Shown: piece by piece, positions 1 to 6,893 of the stretch | Numbering within the stretch: the first letter of the stretch is position 1 | Layout of the letters: every line of letters starts with the position of its first letter | Source: Colwellia sp. 20A7 | GTDB lineage: Bacteria > Pseudomonadota > Gammaproteobacteria > Enterobacterales > Alteromonadaceae | DNA length: 64,000 nt | Direction: 5' to 3' | Assembly: GCF_009832865.1 (NCBI RefSeq) | Contig: NZ_CP047130.1 | Coordinates: forward strand, 868,001-932,000 | The notes under the pieces: generated by a model | Databases searched by the model: none | Seen by the model: the letters and a program-made list of their open reading frames with translations, nothing else | Told to the model about the DNA's origin: nothing | Program-made: the position numbers and the translations under genes

Positions 1-132
1 CTAGGTGAGTTCAGACGAGGGCAGATGGTACCGCAGTTTGATAAGATAGCTTTTAGTGGTGCAATATTAGAGCCTCACCTAGTTAAAACTAAATTTGGCT
101 GGCATGTAATTAAAGTGCTTTACCGTACATAA
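1..132 (+). CDS. ppiC: Peptidylprolyl isomerase PpiC (parvulin), C-terminal part only
   Basis: The first 44 codons of the window are open in frame 1 and end at TAA 130-132. The peptide contains [17 protein letters not shown] and ends [13 protein letters not shown], the C-terminal half of the small cytoplasmic parvulin fold (cis-trans prolyl isomerisation, about 92 residues in full). The 5' half is cut by the window edge, so the gene is probably intact outside. A second, complete paralogue sits at 29819-30097. The two peptides differ in this stretch at only two positions (I/V and E/D), while many third codon positions differ, so they are diverged paralogues under purifying selection and not a recent copy. 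Confidence 0.9.
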   Translation, partial: LGEFRRGQMVPQFDKIAFSGAILEPHLVKTKFGWHVIKVLYRT

Positions 133-224
133 CTTACAACGAGTTTTTTTGCTGCATGTTCTTTCAAGAACGATGTCGCAATATATGTCGGTTGAACTCC
201 CCCTTGCATTACCATTTATAGAAG

Positions 225-254
225 ATCCTGATTTGAAAGATTCAGGGCATTTTT
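225..254 (+). terminator. Probable terminator after ppiC
   Basis: A short stem (CCTGA at 227-231 pairing TCAGG at 242-246, with some further pairing inside the loop) is followed by a run of T residues. It lies about 95 bases after the ppiC stop and before the next gene. The stem is short, so this is moderate evidence only. Confidence 0.45.
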
Positions 255-332
255 GTATCTGAAATTTGTGATGATACTAATTACTTGATAAGTTATGGAT
301 GAGAATCAACTGAGTATGTCCAAGGAAGCGGC

Positions 333-1460
333 TTGAAAAGAAGACACATAGGAATATTAACCATTCTGGCGTTTGTTGCTAGCTTCCTAATTGCAAGCTA
401 CTTTGACGACAATGATATTCATCTAGATTCACAATTTAACAAAACCATCCTGTGGATTGAGTCATTATTTGGCGAAAAGGCTATATTAAATGATCAAACA
501 AATAATATTCCCCAAACTATTCCCAACACTGAAACGAGAAAACAATACCAACATGTAGACGTTGGAAGTGCTGGTGTTTGCAAAGATACTTCAATCGGTG
601 AGGTGAAATATAAAGAATTTGGAGGTGTGTATACGTGGGTTGATGAAAGGGGCATTACAAACTTCAGCAGCACACCACCAGAAAATTTGGATTTCCAATT
701 ATTGAATTATGCTGGTGATAAGGTGTTTGATTATTTCAACCTAGACTTAAATACTGAAAGGCTACCTTATGATTTTAACCAGAAATTATCATTGAAGTTG
801 AACAAGCTATTTGAATTATACGGGCAACTTCTCGATCGGTCATCACTAAGAAAAGTAGATATTAACCTTCATGTATACTCATCTAAATTGGCTTTTGACC
901 AAATAAAGAAAAAACATAATATGCCTGTTGGAGATAATACCGCTGGTTTTTATAGCCATGCTAGTAATCAAGCTCACCTTTTACTTACTAAACACGATGC
1001 AACCATGCGAACGGCAACTCATGAAGCGGCTCATGCCATTAACCGAGGAATCATTGGCTACAGTCCTAAATGGTTAAATGAAGGCTTAGCTGAATACAGC
1101 GAATATATTGAGGTTACAAAGTTGACTGGTAGGGTATATCCCAATAGAAATTGGACTAAAAATGGATTTTTGTCTGAACAACTATTGCCCTTATCGGTAC
1201 TTCTACCTTCTACAAATAAAGATTGGGATTCTAAATTAAGAAGTAGGCTATATGCGACTAGTTGGGCATTTGTCTATTTTATGATGGATACTCAATACAG
1301 AAAGGATAAGCTGGCGAAGATTATTAAGTTAGAACAACAAGATTTGTGTAGAGTTATTGAAGTTAAAGAGGTTGTAAGAATTATAGGCTTACCTTTAAGT
1401 GAATTACAAAAACAATTTAACCGTTGGGCTAAGCGAAGATTAAAGACACAAAGTATTTAA
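333..1460 (+). CDS. DUF4124-type, HExxH peptidase-MA-like membrane/exported metallopeptidase
   Basis: A 375-residue protein. The N-terminus (about residues 1-22) is a basic then hydrophobic segment, a signal anchor or signal peptide. A DUF4124-like stretch with YTWVDERGITNFSSTPP lies near residues 98-113. The C-terminal half has THEAAHAINRG (an HExxH zinc motif) followed by WLNEGLAEYSE, where the downstream Glu can be the third zinc ligand, as in gluzincins of the peptidase MA / DUF1570 type. The start is TTG at 333 with AAGGAAG at 322-328 as ribosome-binding site. Substrate unknown; probably a periplasmic or envelope peptidase. It stands alone between ppiC and the island. Confidence 0.7.
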   Translation: MKRRHIGILTILAFVASFLIASYFDDNDIHLDSQFNKTILWIESLFGEKAILNDQTNNIPQTIPNTETRKQYQHVDVGSAGVCKDTSIGEVKYKEFGGVYTWVDERGITNFSSTPPENLDFQLLNYAGDKVFDYFNLDLNTERLPYDFNQKLSLKLNKLFELYGQLLDRSSLRKVDINLHVYSSKLAFDQIKKKHNMPVGDNTAGFYSHASNQAHLLLTKHDATMRTATHEAAHAINRGIIGYSPKWLNEGLAEYSEYIEVTKLTGRVYPNRNWTKNGFLSEQLLPLSVLLPSTNKDWDSKLRSRLYATSWAFVYFMMDTQYRKDKLAKIIKLEQQDLCRVIEVKEVVRIIGLPLSELQKQFNRWAKRRLKTQSI

Positions 1461-1513
1461 TATAACTGACGCCAGCATAGCATTTAAACTTTTACCTAGC
1501 ATGATGTTGGCAT

Positions 1514-1553
1514 AAGGCTTGGCAACTGTAGCCGTGATAACTTGCCAAGCTTT
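1514..1553. terminator. Strong hairpin, probable bidirectional terminator
   Basis: AAGGCTTGGCAA (1514-1525) pairs with TTGCCAAGCTTT (1542-1553), 12 pairs with one G-T, loop 16. It lies between the plus-strand metallopeptidase and the minus-strand DUF2787 gene that converge here, fitting a shared terminator. Confidence 0.55.
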
Positions 1554-1584
1554 AATATATAAGGCCATTCCAAATGGCGATAGA

Positions 1585-2001
1585 TTAACTATCAGGTGTA
1601 AATGTTATAGTGAATATCTCTGCTACCATGGCGTAATAAACAAAGTTACTCTCCCATATTTGAAACATCTCAATAGCCTGTTCAATAGGGTATGTGCCAA
1701 AAAGGTTTTGAAATACCCCTGAATCAAAATCAAAATCCGCGTCTTTTGCAAGCTCCGCACAGAAACCAGAGCCAACATAACAAAAATCAGTGATATAGCA
1801 AAACCGCCAACCATCACCCTCGTTTTCTAGTCGTATCTCCACAGGATGATAACCTCCATCATCGCTACTGTAACTAGGGTCACGAAAGTTGATAGTAACG
1901 CCATTTTCACATTCATAAGGCGTTAACAGGCTGGCGATATAAAGTGTGAATACAGGGCTTAATGGCAGGGCTAATCCTTCGTGTTTAATTCGAATGGTCA
2001 T
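1585..2001 (-). CDS. DUF2787 family protein
   Basis: A 138-residue acidic soluble protein with the appearance of DUF2787: N-terminal ALPLSPVF, a central YHPVEIRLE, then a WRFCYITDFCYVG strand and a helical C-terminus. The family is common in Vibrio, Shewanella and Colwellia islands; its function is unknown. No signal peptide or membrane segment. It is the most 3' gene of a minus-strand set with DUF6641 and the tandem-AAA gene, which suggests a shared role. Family assignment is from memory of the motif pattern, not from a search. Confidence 0.6.
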   Translation of the reverse strand: MTIRIKHEGLALPLSPVFTLYIASLLTPYECENGVTINFRDPSYSSDDGGYHPVEIRLENEGDGWRFCYITDFCYVGSGFCAELAKDADFDFDSGVFQNLFGTYPIEQAIEMFQIWESNFVYYAMVAEIFTITFTPDS

Positions 2002-2050
2002 AATATTTCCTTTGGTTTAATAAATAATGCCCCTTTGCTTGGCTAGCCTA

Positions 2051-2092
2051 GGCTTAAGGTCGAAGCCTAAGGTCAAAGCCTAAGGCTTAGCT
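2051..2092. repeat. AAGCCTAAGG short repeats
   Basis: The motif AAGCCTAAGG occurs at 2063-2072 and again at 2076-2085, next to a related inverted form (AGGCTTAAGG, 2050-2059). The last copy runs into GGCTTAGC so that a small hairpin AAGCC-TAA-GGCTT can form. The same decamer recurs at 9926-9935 beside the helicase gene. It lies in the 120-base gap between the DUF2787 and DUF6641 genes; it could be an operator, processing hairpin or element-specific site. Confidence 0.4.
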
Positions 2093-2124
2093 TTAAAAAG
2101 CAGGGGGCATGTAGGTTTGGTGAG

Positions 2125-2562
2125 TTACTTTTTACTTAGGGGAAGTTGGCTGGCGCTTTCTGTTAGGAGTTTATCTAACTCGCCAGCAACCACGGCTTCA
2201 ATAACCGTTGCAATGATGGTGGTTAAATTCTCTACCTCTCCCACCTCTATGGCGTGATTCCCCTTACTAAGCTCCAAAGGCTTGTTGGCAAAGCGCACTT
2301 CCAGATAATACTGACCACCACGCTTATAGAACCATTTGGCTACATTTTTAGGTATTTTCACCTTCTCTTGTACGCCTGTTTCAGCATTCTTCTGCCATTT
2401 CTCACGGTAACAGGTATATATCTCTCCTTTTATATGGCTCTGTGCCATGGCTAATTGTTGGTCTAATTTGGCGAGTAACTTCTCACGTCGCTTTAATTCA
2501 GGGTTATCTGAGGTTTTCTCAGGGCGAGTTGATAGCTTGAGTGAACTCAATAGTTTTGACAT
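2125..2562 (-). CDS. DUF6641 family protein
   Basis: A 145-residue soluble protein. The N-terminal third is charged and helical (KRREKLLAKLDQQLAMAQ), the middle has WYRK-like segments (REKWQKNAETGV, WFYKRGGQYYLEVRF) and the C-terminus is a hydrophobic helix. The pattern matches small proteins annotated DUF6641 in proteobacterial islands, function unknown. It ends 35 bases downstream of the tandem-AAA gene's stop on the same strand (AAA stop at 2598, DUF6641 start 2562), so the two are very likely co-transcribed with the AAA protein first. Confidence 0.55.
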   Translation of the reverse strand: MSKLLSSLKLSTRPEKTSDNPELKRREKLLAKLDQQLAMAQSHIKGEIYTCYREKWQKNAETGVQEKVKIPKNVAKWFYKRGGQYYLEVRFANKPLELSKGNHAIEVGEVENLTTIIATVIEAVVAGELDKLLTESASQLPLSKK

Positions 2563-2597
2563 GGTATGTACCTTTTGTTGTGGTTGAACGGGTTGGT

Positions 2598-4646
2598 TTA
2601 GTTGATAAAGCCGATGGCCTTAGGTTGTTGTTTTCGATTGTTTTCTTGGGTCAGTATTGCCAGACATTGGGTATGCGATGCCTTGGTGTTTGAGATTTTC
2701 AGCCTACGGACGATAATAGCGAAATCGCCTGGGGTTAACGATTTAAGTGTCAGTAATTTATCGCGTATATTCTTTGAAAAATCAGACTTGCCTAGGAGGC
2801 GATTGTAGAGCATTAAAACCTGTGGTGATGTCAGATACTCAAAGTGAAGTTTAAAATCAAAACGGCGCATAACAGCACTGTCTAATCGAGTAGAAAAGTT
2901 TGTCGCAGCAAAAAAAGGCTGATTAAAACACTCGATTTGTGTCAGTAATTCGTTTACTTGCTGCACTTCAAAGCTTTGTGTCATGCCGCCACGGTCTTGT
3001 AATAAACTGTCTATTTCATCAAAGAAGAGAATAGCCCCGCGTTCATCGGCTTCTTTAAAGAGCCTTGCGATATTCTTTTCACTGCCACCGACGTATTTAT
3101 CCAACACATCAGAGCACCTAACGGTCATAAGCTCTTTATTGGCTTGCTTTGCAAGGTGGTTAACAACCGCTGTTTTTCCTGTGCCTGAAGGTCCTGTCAA
3201 TAAGGTTCGAATATCGCCATTGGTATTGACTGCTCGCCTAATTTTCTCAATCGCACTATTGCCGCCTTTAATGTTCAGAAGCTCGGTTGAAAAGTCTAAT
3301 TGAGGTTTATATTGTGCTTTATGCTCCTCAATACCACAGGCCAACAAGGTTTCATCAATCATGTCCACCATCGTAGCCTCGGCTTGTTTACCTACATAGC
3401 CAAGGGTCTGACAGATAAAGGTGGCAGTAGAGACGTGGGCTGGCGTTATTTGTGACTTAGCCGCTAACATGACTTTAAAGGTAGGTGATAACCTAAGGCC
3501 CTTGGTTGTCTTATTAATAACACTCTCCATGACACGATTATCAGGTACGTGAATATGCTTAACAAAACTAAAGCGCCTAATACAGCTCGGTGGTAGCGCA
3601 TCCACATGGTTCGTTATCCAAATGGTTGGTACGGCATTGGTTTCTAAAATGTCATGCAAGACTTCTTTGCCTAGGCGTCTGTTTGAGTTGCCTCGTGTGA
3701 AAAGCCCCTCACAGAAGATATCTTCTGCCTCATCCACCACCAATACCGTTTTTTCATCATGGCTAACCACGTTTTGTATTAGGCGGTGGTGCTGTAACCT
3801 TAGGCTTGCACTGCCTGTGGTGCTCTCATAATCAGGTGTGTGTTGGTTGATGTTGCTGCCTAAAGGTTTAATGGCGATTAATGCCGCATCCATGGTGTCG
3901 GCAAACAACCTACTTAATTCACTCTTTCCTGTTCCTGCTTCCCCATAGAGTAAAATGTTGACGCCAACCAAGGAATGATTCACTGCCACGGTTAAGAACT
4001 CGACCAAGGCATCCATGTCCAAGTGAAATATATCTTTAAAGGTTAACTGGCTCCTAGGTTGTAGTTGAATTAGTGGCGCAATTAAGGTGGTGTAACTATC
4101 AGTCTTCTCGCCGATGAGTCCATTAATAATACCTCTTGGCAAGCCCACCAAATCAATGAGGTGTAGGCAACGTTCAGGAAATAGCCCTGTTCCTGATAGT
4201 GCTAAACTAATGTTAATAACCTCAACTTCATCGAGTCCAATCATTGATGCAAAAAGGGCATTGATGTACATATCGGTTGGTAGCACCTGTTGGACAAACT
4301 CACTCAGACCGCTATTTGTATCCATTACCACCATTAATTGAATAACCTTCCATGCATCGTTGGGCAGTGATAAACCATTGGCGAGAGTTTGGCTGTTATG
4401 TGAGAGGGCATCGTTATTGTTTTCAACACGCCTGTCACGGAAATGCTTTGTTAATTGCTCGACCTCTTTTAAAGGTTCATTGGTTAATTTTAGGTGAGAG
4501 CCACAGATTGATTTAACCATATGGCCTTTGATATTGAGCAAGTCGCTGGCGTCTATATAACCTGAGGTTAGGGCTAAATAGGCGAATTCTGTTGCCAGAG
4601 GTTGGAACATGTTGGCTGGTAACAGCTCAGCATAAAGTCTAGCCAT
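2598..4646 (-). CDS. Tandem AAA+ ATPase (VCP/FtsH-like second domain)
   Basis: A 682-residue protein with two AAA+ modules. Domain 1: Walker A GEAGTGKS near 235-242, Walker B VLVVDEAEDIF near 301-311, sensor-like WITNHVD. Domain 2: Walker A GPSGTGKT near 485-492, pore-loop-like KYVGGSE near 517-523, Walker B FFDEID near 541-546, and an arginine pair MRRFDF after the sensor. The first 200 residues are helical and unrecognised, probably a substrate or partner module. An upstream in-frame ATG at 4658 exists, but GGAGGT (4655-4650) sits five bases ahead of the ATG at 4646, which is the better start. It heads an operon with DUF6641 and DUF2787. Probably a remodelling or unfolding ATPase acting on an island protein or nucleoprotein complex; target unknown. 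Confidence 0.75.
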   Translation of the reverse strand: MARLYAELLPANMFQPLATEFAYLALTSGYIDASDLLNIKGHMVKSICGSHLKLTNEPLKEVEQLTKHFRDRRVENNNDALSHNSQTLANGLSLPNDAWKVIQLMVVMDTNSGLSEFVQQVLPTDMYINALFASMIGLDEVEVINISLALSGTGLFPERCLHLIDLVGLPRGIINGLIGEKTDSYTTLIAPLIQLQPRSQLTFKDIFHLDMDALVEFLTVAVNHSLVGVNILLYGEAGTGKSELSRLFADTMDAALIAIKPLGSNINQHTPDYESTTGSASLRLQHHRLIQNVVSHDEKTVLVVDEAEDIFCEGLFTRGNSNRRLGKEVLHDILETNAVPTIWITNHVDALPPSCIRRFSFVKHIHVPDNRVMESVINKTTKGLRLSPTFKVMLAAKSQITPAHVSTATFICQTLGYVGKQAEATMVDMIDETLLACGIEEHKAQYKPQLDFSTELLNIKGGNSAIEKIRRAVNTNGDIRTLLTGPSGTGKTAVVNHLAKQANKELMTVRCSDVLDKYVGGSEKNIARLFKEADERGAILFFDEIDSLLQDRGGMTQSFEVQQVNELLTQIECFNQPFFAATNFSTRLDSAVMRRFDFKLHFEYLTSPQVLMLYNRLLGKSDFSKNIRDKLLTLKSLTPGDFAIIVRRLKISNTKASHTQCLAILTQENNRKQQPKAIGFIN

Positions 4647-4848
4647 AGCAACCTCCATTATTAGTGAAGGTGCATATAGCTGTGTGTAACGGTTGATACA
4701 TAGTTAATACCTTTGGTTGCTCTGTTAAGCCTATGGTATCAGGATGCTTACTGTGCTTTTAGGGGATGTTTGGGTCGGTGTTAGGCGAGGCTTATTCAGT
4801 CGATATTAGTATTTTTGTGGTGTTCATAATTGATAATTATCTTTGCCA

Positions 4849-5073
4849 CTACACTTGCACAGAAAAAGAATAGGCAGTAGGTATATGAAGCACTTTAGAA
4901 ATACTTCTGACCAAACTAAAATCAGGTGCATGTGCACCTTTTTCATCTTGGTTTATTCGGGCATTATCTAAGCCTTCATCAATTTCAGCAGCTATTCCTA
5001 ACTTTTCTTAGTTGAGCTTGGTCGCTTTGCTTGCATAAGTCTTTGAGGAAACAGGATTTATTTTAGTTGTCAT
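4849..5073 (-). pseudogene. XRE-family regulator, nonsense-mutated
   Basis: Reading the minus strand from ATG 5073 gives 21 codons, a TAA at codon 22, then an open run to TAG 4849-4851. The part after the stop reads EKLGIAAEIDEGLDNARINQ and continues DEKGAHAPDF, the signature of one-domain XRE/Cro regulators (typical form GLSQEKLG...ARINQYERGKHAPDF). The stop falls exactly where the family has Gln, so CAA to TAA is the simplest lesion. The length without the stop (74 residues) is normal for the family. A sequencing error cannot be excluded. Its promoter region carries the palindromes at 5076-5126, likely its former operator. Confidence 0.7.
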
Positions 5074-5075
5074 AT

Positions 5076-5126
5076 ACGTTTAAACGTCAATCAAATACAT
5101 CAGAAGACCTAAGGTATTTGATTGAC
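5076..5126. promoter_or_regulatory. Overlapping palindromes upstream of the XRE remnant
   Basis: A perfect 12-bp palindrome ACGTTTAAACGT (5076-5087) overlaps a perfect 13-bp inverted repeat GTCAATCAAATAC (5086-5098) / GTATTTGATTGAC (5114-5126), loop 15. They sit just upstream of the XRE pseudogene start, the place for an autoregulatory operator; the TTGAC inside the repeat could serve as a -35. The remainder of the 4647-5191 gap holds the pseudogene and the 16-bp palindrome AGGTGCATGTGCACCT (4924-4939). Confidence 0.5.
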
Positions 5127-5191
5127 ATATTAAGGGGCATTCAGAATAACATATTTATATGCCCTTATAAGTTAGGCTTTTGAGCATCTAT

Positions 5192-6040
5192 CTAGGTCAT
5201 GCGCATACTGAGGAAATCTTCGGTTAAGCTCAGCACTGCTTCCAAGTCTCTAGGCTTTAATTTACGAAGAAGTGTTTCAACCTTCATTACTTCCTTGCTT
5301 TTATATTTATGAATAGAGTGTTGATATGCAGTAAGTAAATTTATATCACTTTTATGGTTAAGGTAATCTAGATTAGTTAACTCTTCTTTCTCTTTTTGTT
5401 CAATAGCCATATCAGATAATTCCATATTTTCTGAAGTAACATCATCTTCAGATAATTCCATATTTTCTGAAGTAATATCATCTTCAAGTCGTTCATTAAT
5501 CTGAGAGATTTCGCGTTTTGGCAATAAATATCCCAATTTTTCATATTGCATTATATAAAATAATACTGTTTTTTCTGTAATAGGCTCTCCTGTTTCATTG
5601 ATAAGAAATTGCCAGAATTCTCTTAAGCCTTCATCACCCATTATTCTGCCTAGATTTCCTAGTCTCTCAAAAGCAGCATCAGCAATATCGTTATGTTCAC
5701 GAAATCCAATTTTTAGAGTCTGTCTAACACACATTACTCCGTATATACGGTAAACAGTTGATCGTGATATATCTAAATACTTTTTAATAAAACTGTTGAG
5801 CGTTTTGCAGTTGTACGGTTCCATCTTGTATGTCTTGTAAAAGCAAATATAGAAAATATACATTTTAAGTCTAGCGTGGCTAATGTTGGCTTTTTTTGTG
5901 AAGTCCTCTGCTTCTTCTTTACTGGGTTTATAGTTCTTATCACCTAACACATATTTTGATTTTTCCTTTTTAGTCTTAGATATGACCTTGCGTTTTTTTT
6001 TTTGTTTTTTTACTAGGTTTGAGTTCTTTTTTTTGATCAT
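5192..6040 (-). CDS. Basic HTH protein, probable element regulator or replication accessory factor
   Basis: A 282-residue protein I do not recognise as a named family. The first 35 residues are almost all Lys/Asn/Ser (KKQKKKRKV). A helix-turn-helix-like segment FIKKYLDISRSTVYRIYGVM lies near residues 84-103. Residues around 186-209 contain a tandem acidic duplication (EDDITSENMELS then EDDVTSENMELS) encoded by a 36-nt direct repeat. The C-terminus is helical. It is divergent from the gene at 6235, and the 195-base gap between them has three copies of a GGTCAAATGACCC-like site, the natural target for this protein or its neighbour. The start region includes long A/T homopolymers. Confidence 0.6.
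   Translation of the reverse strand: MIKKKNSNLVKKQKKKRKVISKTKKEKSKYVLGDKNYKPSKEEAEDFTKKANISHARLKMYIFYICFYKTYKMEPYNCKTLNSFIKKYLDISRSTVYRIYGVMCVRQTLKIGFREHNDIADAAFERLGNLGRIMGDEGLREFWQFLINETGEPITEKTVLFYIMQYEKLGYLLPKREISQINERLEDDITSENMELSEDDVTSENMELSDMAIEQKEKEELTNLDYLNHKSDINLLTAYQHSIHKYKSKEVMKVETLLRKLKPRDLEAVLSLTEDFLSMRMT
5412..5483. repeat. 36-nt tandem duplication inside the HTH gene
   Basis: Two head-to-tail 36-nt units (5412-5447 and 5448-5483) differ at one base. They encode two 12-residue acidic repeats and preserve the reading frame, so this is an in-frame slippage or duplication product. Confidence 0.85.
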
Positions 6041-6105
6041 GGTTGGTTTCTTAAGTGGCTTAATGAAGGTTTGTATTATAGATGAGGCTATTGTAATAAA
6101 TAGGG

Positions 6106-6163
6106 GGCAAATGACCCGTTGATATGGTCAAATGAACCCTAATTTAAAAGGGGTCATTTGACC
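6106..6163. promoter_or_regulatory. Three GGTCAAATGACCC-type sites (operator or iterons)
   Basis: Site 1 GGCAAATGACCC (6106-6117), site 2 GGTCAAATGAACCC (6126-6139) and site 3 in the opposite orientation GGGGTCATTTGACC (6150-6163). The first two are direct and about 21 bases apart (two helical turns); the third is inverted. They occupy the divergent promoter gap between the HTH gene and the 176-residue gene, just upstream of the Rep/helicase gene, so they may control the replication cassette or form part of an origin. Confidence 0.6.
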
Positions 6164-6234
6164 TCTTTGATCTTGTTTTAATGATCTTTGAACACTGGTA
6201 GTATTGGGTTGCATATATTTTTATTGGATTTACC

Positions 6235-6765
6235 ATGACTGAAGCAAAGAAAGAGGATAGCCTTAAAAATAAAAAGGTTAAAAAGAAAGCGAAGTACGGA
6301 AACAGTAAGAGAGCAACGTTTGCGTACAGTAGACGTAAGTCAAAATATATTGCTAAAGCGATAAAGTTTCTTGTTCGTGCTAGAAGCTGTGGTGTTGAGT
6401 ATGTTGATAAAGAAGAAAACCCCAAACTAAGAAGGAAAGCTAAACTTTCACCTCAGGAATTTGAAATAGCTATGTACCTACTACATATATTTCTTGCAAA
6501 GGCGCAACCTTTTCATACGGGGCTTGTATATAACAAAATGCTTTCGTTTAGTCACAAGTTTGCTACCTATTCAAATTATCTAAATAAAGACGAGCTAGGG
6601 CATTCATCAGTACCAGAAGATAAAGTTATGAAGAATGCCTTAAATAAACTCAGAGATATAGGGTTAATTTCTTTTAAAAAAGAACTTTCTAAGGCTAAGA
6701 ATAAGGAAGGCATTTTAGTGACATATATTAAATTTAAGAACCCTCCCAAAAATGTCTCAGATTGA
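6235..6765 (+). CDS. Small basic protein upstream of Rep/helicase, unknown function
   Basis: A 176-residue, strongly basic protein. The N-terminus is Lys-rich (KNKKVKKKAKYG), followed by FAYSRRKSKYIAKAIKFL. The middle and C-terminus are helical with KLSPQEFEIAMYLLHIF and VMKNALNKLRDIGLISFKK, which looks like a winged-helix module in which a DIGLI turn leads to a beta wing ending in ILVTYIKF. That organisation suggests DNA binding, perhaps a replication or copy-control factor. It is in the same orientation as, and 128 bases before, the Rep/helicase start (6894). I cannot name a family. Confidence 0.6.
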   Translation: MTEAKKEDSLKNKKVKKKAKYGNSKRATFAYSRRKSKYIAKAIKFLVRARSCGVEYVDKEENPKLRRKAKLSPQEFEIAMYLLHIFLAKAQPFHTGLVYNKMLSFSHKFATYSNYLNKDELGHSSVPEDKVMKNALNKLRDIGLISFKKELSKAKNKEGILVTYIKFKNPPKNVSD

Positions 6766-6771
6766 GACATT
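6751..6771 (+). terminator. Perfect 9-bp hairpin over the stop codon
   Basis: AATGTCTCA-GAT-TGAGACATT forms a perfect stem with a three-base loop and includes the TGA stop (6763-6765) of the upstream gene. No real T-run follows (TTCTAATCC), so it may be an attenuator, an mRNA 3' end, or a cruciform near a replication origin, and not a classic terminator. Confidence 0.4.
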
Positions 6772-6893
6772 TCTAATCCTACTAATAACGTTAGATCTTG
6801 TTGAAGTGTCTATTCTTACTAGACTTGTAACATCGTCGACTAAACGTTAATTCCTAGATAGTGTGTTCTAATGCATATGGAGATACATCGTTA

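Noticed and set aside
1519..1722. 67-codon plus-strand frame
   Set aside because: Starts within the terminator hairpin and is antisense to the DUF2787 gene.
5992..6012. Long T/A homopolymers as a possible phase-variation tract
   Set aside because: The frame of the HTH gene is intact through them and Lys-rich N-termini naturally give A-runs; no evidence of variation.
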